A stretch of DNA of 64,000 nt from assembly GCA_037074705.1 (NCBI GenBank), contig CM073593.1, forward strand, positions 102,261,738-102,325,737. The letters are read 5' to 3'. Origin of the DNA: Zhengitettix transpicula (taxonomy: Eukaryota; Arthropoda; Insecta; Orthoptera; Tetrigidae). Position 1 is the first letter of the stretch. Every line of letters begins with the position of its first letter. The notes under the pieces are model-generated. The model did not search any database. It saw only the letters and a list, made by a program, of their open reading frames with translations, and was not told the DNA's origin. A program made the translations under genes and the position numbers. Shown one piece after another: positions 48,001 through 60,987 of this stretch.

Positions 48001-48952
48001 AGTTCATCATGACCGCCAATCAGAAACAGTGAACTTTTTTTTTTACAATTGTAGATAAGTGGTTGGCACTGGTATTCAATAAAACTGTGACAGATGATAT
48101 CACATATATCTTCCACAAAGACTGAAAACGTGTTTAGCCATTTAGTTCGTTACAAGAAAAAAATAGAATTCGTCATTTACAATAACCAGATTGCTTCGGA
48201 TAAATTCAATGAAACTGTATTTTTAAAGACACATGGGTCGAAATGTCAACATGGTAAATTATAAACATAAACACGAAAAATAAAAATATTTACTAATGTC
48301 GATAAATATTAGAATACATAATTTGAAAAGTATATGTGTTGAAAATATATAATGAAGAACCTAGTGAATATTTACGCTGAGATAAATAATGATTCACATG
48401 TAAATGAAGGAAAGCACGATAAGAATTCAGCACATTGAAAAGAATTTTTTTTCACTTAAATGAGATATTAAATAAAAAATTAAGGTGTGCTATGAACTTT
48501 ACATTACAAGCAACTAAATCTATTACAGATCAAATATGTAATTAATCAACACCAAAATGTTTAATTTAATAATGAATTTTTGCGTATATTGATTATTTGT
48601 GCTGTCGAATTATCTGAGCAAACTAATTTTATATTTCCTCTTATCTAACGAAATGTTTCTCAATTCCTTCAAACGTAAATCACCTGCAGACATTGTGAAT
48701 CACGTGGATGACTTGTAAAATATTTCAAGATGAACCGATCATGGTCAACTAAATGTAGCTAGTAATTATTTTCATCAAACTTCCAAACTTTAACAAATAA
48801 TTTGCATGAGGTGTCACCAGGTACTCAAAAAATATTGCCTCGGGCCAAAATTTATATATACCATTGATTTTTGTTGAGTAAATACAACCATTATATATCT
48901 AATAATTATGAAATTATGTTTCGGGTTTTTATGATTTATATACAAAATTATT
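45048..48952. other. Non-coding interval
   Basis: Apart from the repeat at 45830-46400 no element is recognised. GC is moderately raised at 46550-46920 and 47640-47990, where opposing frames of 123 (minus) and 67 (plus) codons overlap. Neither translation shows a domain and no consensus splice arrangement was seen. Confidence 0.45.
45830..46400. repeat. Interspersed repeat with TGTA motif and an internal direct duplication
   Basis: A short (TATG)n run (45842-45856) precedes sequence ending in two related blocks, 46030-46110 and 46308-46387. Both read ATAAATATT, a short purine-rich part, then TTCTAC.GATGTT.T.TGTATA and TTTCAACCCCT. The blocks are direct and about 278 bp apart. The 45.8-46.0 kb stretch (GTTCCGCATACAAATATACA, CCCTTGGAACATATTTCG) resembles a non-coding repeat type I have seen in insect genomes, but I cannot name it. 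Confidence 0.5.
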
Positions 48953-49045
48953 AAACCTGAAGAGGTCCTAAAATAAGGACGACACGTCGTTTTCTTAATA
49001 AACATAATTCTGTGACGTGTATTTGTTCATTATATGTATATAAAA
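48953..49045 (+). ncRNA. Hammerhead-ribozyme-like motif with one core substitution
   Basis: AAAC, CTGAAGA (48957-48963), G, GTCCT, AAAAT, AAGGAC, GACA, CGTC, GTTT. Stem II pairs GTCCT/AGGAC fully, helix I pairs AAAC/GTTT over four bases, and the triplet is GTC with the cut after 48988. The only damaged invariant position is the second A of GAAA, now C at 48983, which should abolish activity. An extra G lies before stem II. The outer sequence TTCTGTGACGTGTATTTG to about 49027 parallels the shared outer end. No left arm was found. Confidence 0.5.
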
Positions 49046-51121
49046 TAATTACTTAAAAAACTCGTTGCAGGTATTAGATTACATGTAAATATATTTTCCT
49101 GAAAAATAAAATCATTTTTGATAAAATACATAATGGAACTGAAAAATACATATATGATAATTATGAATAATAAAAGAAAATGTAATACATAAATAATAAA
49201 ACTTCTTATATTATGTAGGAACAAAAATCCTAGAATGTAAAATTGAAGAAATTGAATACTAAACTTAAAATAAATTTATATCATACTTTATTCCAGCCAA
49301 TATTTTATAATCTTCTGTTTGAGTTATAGGATATCATTCACAAGATTGGTTCGTTATATATGTACTTTTTAACATTTAAATGATAATAAATTAAGAAGTA
49401 ATAAAAATTTGAGACCAAAAACGTAAGACGCAAGAATTAAGGTGGTCGTAACAGTTGTGGGAACCACATGGGAGGTATATAAATAAGAGTTGAAAAAAAC
49501 AATAAGAGAAAGGAAAACGACCATTAATAACAGGAATTTTTGTTTTCAAAATTGTCTCACCAATTATGATTTATTGCTTACGGGAGACCTCGACGTATTT
49601 TTTTGCGCACTACTCCATTTATGGGCAAGTGTTTGTATCAGGTGCAGGTGATGGCTCAAGGTCGAGGTTCCGAATGGAGGAAGCGGAACGTGGCGTGGCT
49701 AATTTCAAGCGAAGGTCCAGTCATCATCACTGTTGAAAGAGAGAGAGAGTGAATGGTGGCGCCAATCAGACTGGATGCGACCTTGAGTCACCATCCTGCC
49801 GTTGTCCCTCCAGAGCCACACGCCCCCCATCACGAACAAGGACGCGGAACTGGCCCCGGTGTGCCAAATGACTTGCAATTAAAAGAGAGCTTCACGAGGT
49901 TTCCATTGTCTATGCACGAAGTCCACTTCTGAAACACAGAGGAGAAGTTTGCAGAGTCACTACAGAGAGGTCAAGGATTTCGGTCGAAAATAACACCAGA
50001 GTAAAAGAATGTTCAAATACTATGGCACTTGAAATTTTTTTCGCTGACGACGTCCTTAGAGCACATGCATGGAGGCGTTTTCCTCGTTTCCAGAAAGCGT
50101 GAGTCGATCAACGATCATTAAGATATTGAAATGTGGAGTCAGTCAGATTGATCATTTGGTGGAAATTGGCTGGATTCAGCTAAAATTTGGAAGATACCCA
50201 AGCGAACGTATAAGGTCCATAAGCTTTTCGGCACAATTTCAATCAACATCTGTTTGACTTTCTTCTCCAAGTGGTCCAGCATTCCTGCGTCTGACATTCC
50301 CCAAGATGGACAAGCCCCTGAAGGATTTGCATCAGTTGAAAACGTTATTTCTAAACCGGCGGTCGAGCTGAACATGATTCCAAAATAGTTGTTCCGGAAG
50401 AGGTTCGTACATTACCAAACACATTATTTGGCTCCGGTTAGGCTGACACATGTTTCAATTCATTCGTAGATGCTTCTTGAACCAACTGACATTTTCTAGA
50501 TCCTCCGTCTTCTTCCGGCTCTCTTGTGTCCACGACAGTCTCATAACTTTCGACTCATCAATTCTTCACTTCCATCCTGTTCCCACATGCATATCCGTTA
50601 TAACTCCTTTCATAAGACTTTCATATATAAAGCAACTGTGTCGCACACATCTCGTCCTTCGCCCAAACTCTTAACCTCTCGTTTCCGGAAGGCAGACCTT
50701 CACTTTTTCTGCCATATATAGCTGGAAGATGTATCCTCACAATCAATGCCAAATATCTACCGTGTTTACTCACTCGAATGTTTGTCTCATCATCTCAGAA
50801 AGAAAAAGATAAGTTGGCGGAAGGAGAATGTTTACCTTGAAAGGGAACGTATTTATAAATGTGTAGGATTTTTTATTTTAATTTCTGCTGTTATATTTGT
50901 AACAGGCAGTTTTTCATTAATTTTATGAATTCTCTCATATATATACCGCCATTTCTTCAACGTCCTCCTGATAATTCTTCTATTGTTCACTTTAAACCAA
51001 AAGCTTAAGCAAGTAGTTGCGTCATCACAAAATATTATAAAATTAAAGACCAGGAACTAAATGAAATTGGGTTGAAGTAAAAAATAAAGTTACAAAATTC
51101 CCAGATAAGAAAAATCTTTCT
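49046..51121. other. Non-coding interval
   Basis: AT-rich to 49560, then GC near half from 49600 to 50000 and mixed to 50720. A (GA)n run lies at 49738-49751. Frames of up to 78 codons show no domain. Confidence 0.45.
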
Positions 51122-51362
51122 GCTGGAATTTAAAGCCGGTAAGCAAAATTTATTTCCTTAAGATATATAAGATATATAGTAAAATAATTTTTGTTTTAAT
51201 TTTTGAACAAGTTATTTTCAGTAAAATTATTATTTAAATGAAAATGTGGAAACTTCTTCACGAACAGATTAAAAAAATTAGGCCAGAAAAATATTCCTAA
51301 AGAAGTCAAAAAATATTTTATCCTTAATAAATAAATCTTGCTTACCTACTATAAATTCCAAT
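51122..51362. repeat. Short foldback, arms about 45 bp
   Basis: TGGAATTTAAAGCCGGTAAG with CAAAATTTATTTCCTTAA (51124-51161) is mirrored at 51317-51362 (CTTAATAAATAAATCTTG, CTTACCTACTATAAATTCCA). No hammerhead-like core was seen on either arm. It may be a different foldback family or one that has lost the core. Confidence 0.6.
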
Positions 51363-53160
51363 AAAAATATAATTATCAATTTTTTTAAAAAAAACTTTGA
51401 ACCTAACATCAAATTATTTATTTCTAGCTTCAGATAAGAAAAAATAAACCAAAATATTACAAAAAAATATAATACTGAAGTGATAATTGTTAATAACTAT
51501 TTTTCTCATATATTGGTGTGTTGTTGGTTTATTTATAACCATTGTCTGTTTATATTATTTTTTAAAAATATTATGGTCCAGAATATCTATTTTTCTTCAA
51601 ATTACGTGGTTACAATTTGATTTTTTCCCCGTAAATTCAGTACTTAAGTAATTCTTAATGATTTCTTTCACAATCATTCATGGTCTCCTTTTATTTATCA
51701 TGGTTCGATTGACCTCTTCGCGGTAAACTCGATTCTGGTTTCAGAATTAGCGAAGATTCTGATTCATTTTAAAGTTTAGAAATAATGCAGATTATTCAGA
51801 AGTGTCCTCTTTGTCTGTCAGATTAGTTTTTTCCCACTTAGAGGCTAATTTAAAATGAGCAAAAGCCAGAAATTCACTTTCTTGTATAATTGCGAGAAAT
51901 TTGGTTGGATGATAAATGTATTCCTTGTTACACATTCTGTGCTTGAGAAACACTGAAAAGGTGAGAAATTACTGTAATACCTCCTAATTTAATTAAGATT
52001 TCTTTGCTTATAATTTTATTTCTTCTCGTACTATGTAACTATAACTTGAATTCTGGAAAATCAATATATCTGAGCGTGTTGCGTACTGTTTCAAGAGGAT
52101 TCTTGACTGAAGCACTTGAGCGAATCGAATCTCATTCCCTGTGGTTTTTTTTTCGCCCTTTCCCTTCCAAGTGAAGTTCCTCGCTTGGCGGTGGTAAGCT
52201 ATCTCCGTGTGTGGCCTACTAAATAAAAACCCTCCGTGCCTAATACAGCTCAAGAGATCGGCGGATTAAGTTGCCGTATGAAAGAGACTGCTCTAGTGTA
52301 TTCATATATATATATATAGCACTAGACACACTCTCAGGCGGCGTAGATCGTATCAGGCTCTGTAATCGGTCGCTATGAGCTTTTAATTTCCGGCAATAAT
52401 ATTTATGATATTTAATGGTGGATTTAATATTGGTATGCTGATGTTCCGCGGTTCCATCGCCATTCTTTTAGAATAAAATAAAAAGTGGTGAATAAGAAAA
52501 TTAGAATTTTGTGAAGGAAGAGTCTTAATTAAAACCAATAATACGATATTACAACCAACCCCCGACACCTGGTACTAATTTCCGTTCATCCTACAAAACC
52601 ATTTCCTGTTCCATTTCTCCAGTCCATTGACCGTATATTAAATGCCTTCTCAGACTACATACTGAGTTTTAGTCTCATTGGGTTTGGCTTAAACAAGTTA
52701 TGACATAACTGTAAATATTTATCTATGTTCAGAACTGATTCTCTTGCTACATCCCTTAAGAACTAGGTTAATTACTGAACTAACCAAATTAACAATCTTC
52801 TATGACAATTATGTACATAATTTTATTTTATATACTGAAAAAAAAATTTATACAACAGAAAATCCTCGGATAAAAGTTTTGTAATAAATAAATAAAAATC
52901 CCTTAAGAATGTCACAGATGTTTTCCATTCGAAAACTTTGGTCTTATGACCTCGCATCTTTTTTAATTACCGAACAACATTATACGGATATTAAATCCAC
53001 AACATTCATTAAATGTAAAATACGAGAAAATATTTTTTTTCAGTGTGCCAGAAGATGAATGATTGTAAAGAATGAATTTACTAACACTAGTTTGTGGTCA
53101 GCAGATTCTATTTCAAAAATTAAAGCTGTGTTCATCGTCTGAAATAAAATGTCTTAGGAC
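51363..53160. other. Non-coding interval
   Basis: AT-rich, no recognised gene. GC is slightly raised at 52120-52380. A short (TA)n tract lies at 52305-52318. Confidence 0.5.
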
Positions 53161-53965
53161 ATTAATAATAAAAACCTTTGATAAAGTCTCCTATTTATTT
53201 ATAACTTCAGTTAAACAGTTGTGGACTTATACGGAAAAGTTTCCTAGAAGTCAGTACTTTTAAAATAAATATATGTGACTATCGAAATTTACTTTACTTG
53301 AGGACTCTCCGAAATGTCTTATTATTTAAATTTTAACATCCTCGACCTTCAAATACCGAAAAATTATGTCACATTTCTTTAATATATTTTTTATTTTAAA
53401 AATATTATTTTTTGACTGTTTATAATATTTATTAATATTCAAGAACCTTTCATAGAGTCTATAAATATATTTATAACTTCAGATAGAGAGCGTTCGACTT
53501 AATTTGATTATCCGTCGTGGTTCGCCAGAAGGAAGATCCATTACGTAATATTGGACTGTTTATAATATTTATTTATATATATGGTTTGCTTCCCTGCAAC
53601 CTTTTTTCAAACCCTCCAAGGAGGGAACGGGATACCTGGATATTTATGAATAATATAAAACTTTTTATACAGTCTCCAATTTTTTATAACATCAGATAGA
53701 GATCTTTCGACTTCATTCGATTGGCCATCGTGGTTCGCCAGTGGATTAATCCATTAAGTAAGCTCTCTATCTGAAATTATAAAGACTGTATAAAAGGTGA
53801 GTTATAAATAATAAATATTATTAACAGTTCCTTTATATATTTAAAATAAAAATATATTAAAGAAATTTGACAAATTTTAGCTAATGTTAAAATTTTAATA
53901 TTTTTTCTGGAATACGACGAAAAATTCAATAAAAGTTTTGGAGTGTGTTCAAGTAAAGAAACATA
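53161..53965. repeat. Nested foldback with internal direct repeats
   Basis: Arms 53283-53491 and 53759-53960 are inverted copies about 200 bp long (TTTACTTTACTTGAGGACTC versus ACTTGAACACACTCC reversed; TTTCTTTAATATATTTTT shared). Between them, an ~80-bp unit occurs twice in direct orientation: 53471-53551 and 53687-53760 (CAGATAGAGA, TCGACTT, CGTGGTTCGCCAG, ATCCATTA). A further direct copy of the arm's inner end precedes the element at 53161-53216 (ACCTTTGATAAAGTCTCCTA, TTTATAACTTCAG). The layering suggests repeated insertion of like elements into one another. Confidence 0.75.
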
Positions 53966-54298
53966 TTTTTTTAAAAAAATACAGACCTATTTTCCATATA
54001 AGATCGCCATATTTGTCTCCACGACGCCGAAGTTCATTGACCCCTCGAGCGTTCGATTACTCATTGAGATGTAACTGAGTCAGGCAACATGAATATTACA
54101 TAACAGAATGGAGGTCGTTGAGAGAGGATAAACTCCTGAAGAAGAAGAAGAAAATCAAGGGGAAAACATTCTCAGATTTTCATCATCACTGAACGAAACC
54201 ATCGCATAATTCGGGAAATTATCTCGTTTTTTAATCAAATATATTTATTGTTAATTTTAGAAGCTTTTACCCTAAAGCTCAGCTAATCATAAAAGAAA
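53966..54298. other. Non-coding spacer
   Basis: Contains a TnAn tract (53966-53980) and a short GAA-rich run (54134-54150). A CTGAAGA at 54135-54141 is part of the GAA run and has no GAAAC partner. Confidence 0.5.
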
Positions 54299-54380
54299 TT
54301 ATGATTACGGAACTGGGAATCGAACCTGGGTCCACTGCTTTTTTACCCAGGCGCTCTAACCACTTAGCTAGACCATTTAG
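54299..54380 (-). mobile_element. tRNA-like sequence with perfect A and B boxes (SINE head or tRNA pseudogene)
   Basis: On the minus strand TAGCTAAGTGG (54370-54360) is a perfect A box and GGTTCGATTCC (54326-54316) a perfect B box, 33 bases apart. The D arm (GCTA...TAGAGC) is nearly canonical, but the T stem pairs at only three of five positions. The 7-base segments where acceptor strands should be (AATGGTC and TTCCGTA) do not pair. The anticodon region is an A7 run without a clean stem. So the pol III promoter is intact but the tRNA fold is not. No distinct SINE body or A-tail is seen downstream. Confidence 0.65.
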
Positions 54381-57300
54381 TGAATTTACGACGAGTAATG
54401 AATATCTTCCGTCCACATTTATAACTACAAGGATCGTATTACATCTTTATTTAAAAAATATGGCCAAGCTTCATAACTGAGGTTTAAGACTTTTAATCAA
54501 TTTATATATTACGTTTCTTCCTCATGAGTCCAAAAAATTAGACCATGAACGAATGGTAACATTAGGTAGATAATAGATGGAAGATATTCGGACGACTCGT
54601 AAATCGAATCGATGGGAATCACACTTTTTTGTCTTGTTGGTAACCAAGTTTCAGTCAAAATAAATAATTCCATGTTGTATTGCAAGGTCATAGTAAATTA
54701 AATTATTAATTATAATATGTAATTGTGTATAATTAACTTCAGGTTACCATCAGTGTAGTTCTTTAGGTAAACCCCCTTTACGACGTGATTAGTCTTGTTT
54801 AAAAGGTTGAATGATTATTTCTGTCGTATCATCACAACGTTAGATCAGTCTCCGGACGGAAGATATGACAAATGTCTGGTTACTCTCATGAAAACACCCC
54901 CACAAAAACATCTTTGTTCGCCCATGGCGTCGTCTTCTTGTATATAAATAGACGGGGCATTAAAGAGAAAAGTTATGAACAGGAAAGGGTGAGGAGACGC
55001 CACGACACATGTTTGGGAGTTATTTTATTTTATTTCGTAGAAAACAAATGTAGCTATATATAATGAGGGGTATCTCGTCTACTACGAGAAGGAACACTCG
55101 TGAACAGTTGGATATAAATAAGAATACATTAAGATCCCAGTTGGAGGAGAGGTTGGATGGGATGTTTACACTGTCTAAGAAACGCAGAAGAAGCCGGCGG
55201 GGAAAATAAAGAGAGAAAGAGGAACCATGATTCCTTATGTCTGTCTTCTGCCTCCATGAATGAAGCCGTTCATGTCTCCATTCTGGAGTCTTTATTGTCG
55301 CTCTCCTTGAAAGATCTTAATGTGAACCCGGAATCGAGATTGTCCGTGCCCGTTGTTAGTTTCTCGATGACTTATCCTATAATTACCCTTGGATTACTAC
55401 GCGTTTTCCATTCCGTGCGTAAAATGTCCAGTCTGCAAATGGCTGGAGCAATTAAGCTTCTGAATGATGCCGCAAATAAATAAACTAACCCATTTTGATC
55501 CGAAAATAGCATCATTATAACACCATTCTTCTAAAAGCATCGTATGAAAAACACCCTCGTCTTGTAACAATTCCAAAAATGAACTCTCACCTTCATATTC
55601 CAGCAAAAACTCTTAATTATATTGATCTCAAAACTGCCTGTAACTTTTTGTCCAGAAATCAGAACCAAATTTCCCAGGCTTCAATTTCCAACTTAAATCC
55701 TCATGAAAGAATTGAAGCCCATAACAAATTACTCCAACTAAAAAATTGTAAAAATAAAAAAAACTATTACAACAACTATTTTTTAATTATCTAAAATAGG
55801 CAAGTAAAGCATATATGTCCAACTTTATATAATTAAAATAACTAACAGACTAAAATGTTCCAAAAAATTATTTTCCGTACATTATGTATTTTTTTCTCGG
55901 TATTTATAGAGAATGTTCAATCTTTCAGTTCAATATTTCATTAAATCAATCATAAAAGGGTCCATATCCTGTAAAAATCGTGACTGCTTTGCAGACCGGA
56001 AAGCTGTAGTTGCACTGAAATCGATCATTTGGTTTCAGCGGCTTTACATTTTTCCCCCTTCTATCAGTAAATCGCTTTTATTGTTTGAATCAGACTTACA
56101 GACGCTTAAAAGAAAAAAAATGTCATCGAAAAAAAATATTCCGATCGACTATGAATTATTGGTAACGTCAACAAAAAATTTAACACTGTGGAAAAAGCCA
56201 ACAGGGTGTGTGGAAATTATTTTTTCCAATCTATAAGGCAAATACTTGATGTTATTTATCTACATTTTCTGAAAGCTGTAGAAATAGTATATATAACTGA
56301 AGAATTTATATTTTTCTTATCCAGGTCGAACTAACAACACCCTAAACAAAAAAAAATATATAACAACACTAAAATGTTGGAGCTCAGCATTTAATAACCC
56401 TATATTACATTTATTAAACTGTAAAACATTTCAAGTTATACGGGAATAAGGTAGTTAAACAAAATATAAGAACAGTCTTTTATGGCTGCGGTTAAAAGAG
56501 GAGTCAAGAGAAAACGACGTGTACGTAAGATGCGTCTATATAAAATCACTTGGCCGGAATGTGTTAATGGCTACGTGTTAATGAACTCGGTAAGCCTTCA
56601 TTCTAGACGAATCATGTAGCTGTAGGACATGTGAGGAGGGGGGGGGAGACATTAAAGGGTCATCAAGGTGGTGAAGTTCATGGATAAGGCTGATATAAAA
56701 TTATCTCATATAAAATTAAATGAGATGATTTTCGTTAAACAGATCCCCTTCCTAGTAGGGAGGGTTACTCGAATCGAGGTTGTTCGTTTGAGCAGACGAC
56801 TTTTATTTTGTTCTTCTTTCCGATCGGAGAATAATTGCAGGTTAACGGATGATATTATAACTACCAAAAAAAATTACAGATGAACACTGGTCTTGGTGGT
56901 CATCCTTGCATACAAAATACCACCAGATATAGTTGACTTCCTACATGCAAATAGTGTATCAAAACTGAGCTAGGAATATCAATTTACCTAGAGGTAAATT
57001 ATTAGCGCACAAAGATTGTAAATATATTATTTTTATATAAGTATTTTGATACTAATACCTTTATTTTTTGCATATTGTTGTTTTAGTGTAAAGCCTAGAA
57101 ATGAAATAGATGCCAATGGTAAACATTCGGGAAAAAATATTTATTATATTATAAATTTAGAAATTCGAGTCAAATAATTTTCCCAATAATGGTCTCCAAT
57201 CGATAAATTGGAGATATCGTGCTGGAGACTTGTATTCAAGACGTAAACATGCCCGACAGGGCTACTTAGTAATAAAATAACTAACAGGTATGACTGTTAA

Positions 57301-58149
57301 GTTTTTATTTAAGGTTCAGATTTAAGAATTTTTATCTCAAACGTTTTAAAGTTAAATCTTTAAAATTTATTTAGTTATTTTACAAGAATATATACGTAGA
57401 AATTTAATTAAATAAAGAAATAAAAATAAATTATTTAGTATGGCTCTTTACACTTTATGCAGCTCAGACCTCTCTATCAAGGGATAATGGGCCTCACTAC
57501 AGGGCAGAAACCATTATACAAGATTAATAATGGACGTTGAAATGCATACAACAAATAAAGGTCGTCGAATATTACCGTCTCCTACCTCCTCAGGATGGCC
57601 TGGCTCTACACCGCAACGTCTCGCTGTGCAAATCCGATGTCCACAGAACTCAGAGGCTCACAGCTCGGGGTTGAATCCATACGATTTTTACAAATCACTC
57701 ACGGATCTCTTCTTGCTTCAAAATCACCGCCATTTATTCCCTCCAATTTCCATCCAGAGATCCTCCACGAAGTTTAATTCAGCAATCATCCTTGCCACTT
57801 AAAAATACGTTAAAAAAACTTTTAATTTTGATCGCCGCTGCTGCCAACTAACTACGGCTGGAAAACGTAATAATATTTGAAGACGTTCGTTGACACGCGT
57901 TACCGTTACCAGTAATAAGAATCTCTGTGACATATTTAGAGATCACGCACATTGCTTATCGATGTTCATAATTTACAGATCAATATGGTTACACAAACCG
58001 AAAGCACCTGAAATTTTAAGCAACTGACTAAGTTTTAATTGAGATTGTTAAAAATGATATTGACATTTATGATTAATTATACAAAATCAGATATCGAAAG
58101 TGAACTCGACAGTTGAAAACTCGATACTGAAAAGATCTAGGAGGGGTCC
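54381..58149. other. Non-coding interval
   Basis: Includes two overlapping frames, 55157-55483 (108 codons, plus) and 55397-55606 (69 codons, minus), and a 107-codon plus frame at 55913-56236. None has a recognisable domain. A hairpin TCTCCAAT/ATTGGAGA lies at 57193-57214 and a G8 run at about 56639-56647. Confidence 0.45.
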
Positions 58150-58245
58150 TGAAGATTCAGAAGCCGTAATACCTGCCTCGCTGTCCGGATTCAAACCAGT
58201 GATGCGAGTCAACGGCGCTGAGGTTATAAGGTATATTTAAGTCTT
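58150..58245 (-). mobile_element. Degenerate tRNA-derived SINE head
   Basis: On the minus strand GGTTTGAATCC (58197-58187) matches the B box with one change, in tRNA-like context (CACTGGTTTGAATCCGGACAG). The A box expected about 30-40 bases upstream is only suggested by CCTTATAACCTCAGCGCC. This is the weakest of the four tRNA-like calls. Confidence 0.4.
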
Positions 58246-59707
58246 AATTAAATAATTAAATCTGAAATAACAAAATTATTAACCGCAGTAACAGAAGACA
58301 AAGATATATCGAATGACAGTAACGGAAACATGTGGCTAATTACCTAATGTGTGGCTCTAGTGAGAACCTCACGATTTGTATAAAGACTGATAAGTTGTAG
58401 GACCTCTCGTTGGACGAAAAGAGAGAATGAAAAACTCCCTTTGTCCTTGTGCAGCACTAATAATATTCATCCAGGCTCACGAAGCAGCCCTGGTTTATAA
58501 TGTTGTTACAAAGTCCATTAGTGTCTAGATGCTATCCTTCTCGTTGAGGTCTCGGAGCTGTGTATTGTGTTTCTCTTATCGTTACGGCCGCACCCAGATT
58601 GATTAATTAATAGGGAATCATTTAGAAGACCCGCTCTCCTTCGACGACGGGGCGGAGTCCTGATGTGTTACTCTGGTTGTGTCGTGAGTTCCTGTAAGAA
58701 GAAGGAAGTCTACTTTGATAAACTCCCGACGCCGCTCTCAATTGGCCGTGTTCAGAGACGAGATAATGGGGTCCATTACAAGAAAGAACCGACGGAGGCG
58801 TTGCCCGCTGAGGATCACACAAAAGGGAAGACCTGTCGAAAGAAAGACGCTCCGTGGGAGACTCTTGTCCACAGCGGAAGAAAAGAGAACACAACGAAGC
58901 TACTGATAAGCTGTGGCTGTACGGAATATTTCAATCACCACCACCACGATGGAGGGTCTTTTTTCCCCTGCGACTCTTCTGCTGAGCAAGTCCAGGGACG
59001 AAAATGATCACTCTTCAGATCTAGTTTGAAATTACGACTACTCCTATAGCTGAATACTTCTGAACCGTCTAACACGTGAATAGATTTCTGATGTTAACGC
59101 GGAGGAAACCATTATGGGCTGTTACTGGCATTAAGACTACCATTTGGTACAAATAAATGGAGCATGCTACTGGTGCGATTACGACTATGGCGCTATTTTT
59201 TACCGTTACAGGTAAGTCATTACTTCAGTTAAAAAGTACATTTTTTTTCTTGGCTCAATCTTCAAAGAAATAATCTCACCTACTCTTTCTTGACCACAAA
59301 TATTCTGTTTTCCTACATGAAGCGTAAAATGAAGGACAGCTATGGCTAGAGGATCCAACTCTGTCTTATGACAGGACACAAGATGATTTTTTCGGACACT
59401 GCCAAAATTAAAACACGTTGAAAAGTGGCACGACAGTGTGATTTTTGGAAGCCATGGACATTAAAATACATGACAATCTTTTAAGCAAAGACTCTGGCTT
59501 CCAGATCAGTAAAACGTGGAATCCAATCATTAAAATATTACGCGACATGGCAACACATGACACTGTGGTCAGGCAATCCTCAACGGCCAATCAGATCACA
59601 GCATGTCCGACCCTGTAAATACGGCGCACGACGTCACGCAGCGACACAGGCTGAAGACAGCGGTGGAGAATGGTCGCGGAAACGTCCACATCGAGACATC
59701 TCAACCT
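58246..59707. other. Non-coding interval with a GC-richer block
   Basis: Between about 58540 and 59030 GC is near half and frames of 114 and 63 (plus) and 90 (minus) codons overlap. The 114-codon frame (58663-59007) is Lys/Glu/Cys-rich with a HHHHD run and no recognisable domain. It could be an exon, but no consensus splice sites frame it. Confidence 0.4.
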
Positions 59708-60040
59708 GATAAACCGTGAAATATTGATTAATAATTTACACAGGGAAAGCTTACATTCATTAAATATTTATAATAATTTTTTAAAAAAATTTAAAGTTGT
59801 TACGTTTTGATCTGCCTTTACGTCTTTGTCATACACAAGCTATAGTTATTTATTTTATTATAATTTTTACTATTTCTCGTAACGTGAAGGAAATGATTAT
59901 CTATAAATTGTGTACACCTATTTCGTTCCATTATAAAGGCAATACGATTATAAAATAACAGTCTGAACCTGGTACTTAACCGTGAAAAATTTATTAATAA
60001 TTTACAACGGTAAAGCTTAAATTCATGAAAAATTATAGAT
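59708..60040. repeat. Direct duplication, about 65-bp units 267 bp apart
   Basis: AACCGTGAAATATTGATTAA... (59711-59775) and AACCGTGAAAAATTTATTAA... (59978-60040) share AATAATTTACA, AAAGCTTA.ATTCAT and the A/T order that follows. Their spacing suggests the ends of one inserted element or a local duplication. Confidence 0.65.
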
Positions 60041-60987
60041 ACTCCGTCACCAATTTCTCGTTGTTGTAAATCTGGGAGTCACCAGGGCAAGGAGGTTTGA
60101 GAGGACCGACCTACCAAACGAGTGTAGCTTTGCCAGAAAGCAGCTCGGGGCTTAATTAGTTCCCCTCGTTCTATTCCTGTCGTTCCTGTTTGCTCTTTCG
60201 ACGCAGCACCCTACGAATCTCTCACCCTTCGACGTTCCGTGTTCGTCTACAACCACCACGCCCATCACTTACAATTATTCACACCCCCTCTGACACCGAC
60301 AGGATTATTACAGCGTTTCCACCATGTTTCCACATTCGGAACGCAATTTTCCACGATGTTATACACACTTCGTTAGAAAGAAGAGCCAAACTTACAACGG
60401 TCGTAATGAGCCCAAGTGCCTCTGAAAATTGTAATAATGTCCTGTGAAGTACTTCTTAAAAGAAAGGCATCCAAAAGGTCACCAGCACTGACAATAATTA
60501 CTCTTCCATCAACTTTCTCCTTCCTTCACCAACGATACTGAGAATGTTTTCAGATTTCCCAAGGATAGAACACTTTGCAGTAATATATTTTTCTCGAGGG
60601 ATAACTATGTAAATCCTAATAGAGACTCCTGATAGTTTTACTCAAAAATTATTCTATATCATTACTAGTCCAATTACTAGTCCAATTACTTGTTCTGTAA
60701 ATTAAGCTTTCCTTTAAAAGTATGTTGAGACGTTAATCTTCCCAGTTCTATACGAATTTATTTGTCCTTCAATACTCTTACGAAATCAGAATTTGTTCTC
60801 TACAGTTGTGTCTATCCTTAGCATCTTTTCACTTGTAAACTGTAGTTATATAACAAACAAATGAAATCTTTTTTATGGGGGTGGGATGGGGGGGGGGAGT
60901 AATTTGAAACTGTCCAGATTTCTATTCAATATCATCCTAACACGTCACACATACACAGTTAGATTTTTTCACAAACTGCCTGCACTA
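60041..60987. other. Non-coding interval
   Basis: GC is moderate to 60440, where an 85-codon plus frame shows no domain, then AT-rich. A 14-bp tandem (ATTACTAGTCCA) repeats near 60660-60690 and a G9 run lies at about 60889-60898. Confidence 0.45.

Noticed and set aside
54135..54150. CTGAAGAAGAAGAAG resembling the core strand
   Set aside because: Explained by a short GAA microsatellite; no stem and no GAAAC.
54299..54380. Functional tRNA gene
   Set aside because: Acceptor strands do not pair and the T stem is broken despite perfect A and B boxes; listed as SINE head or pseudogene instead.
55157..55483. 108-codon frame
   Set aside because: No domain or splice context recognised; Ser/Leu-rich composition only.
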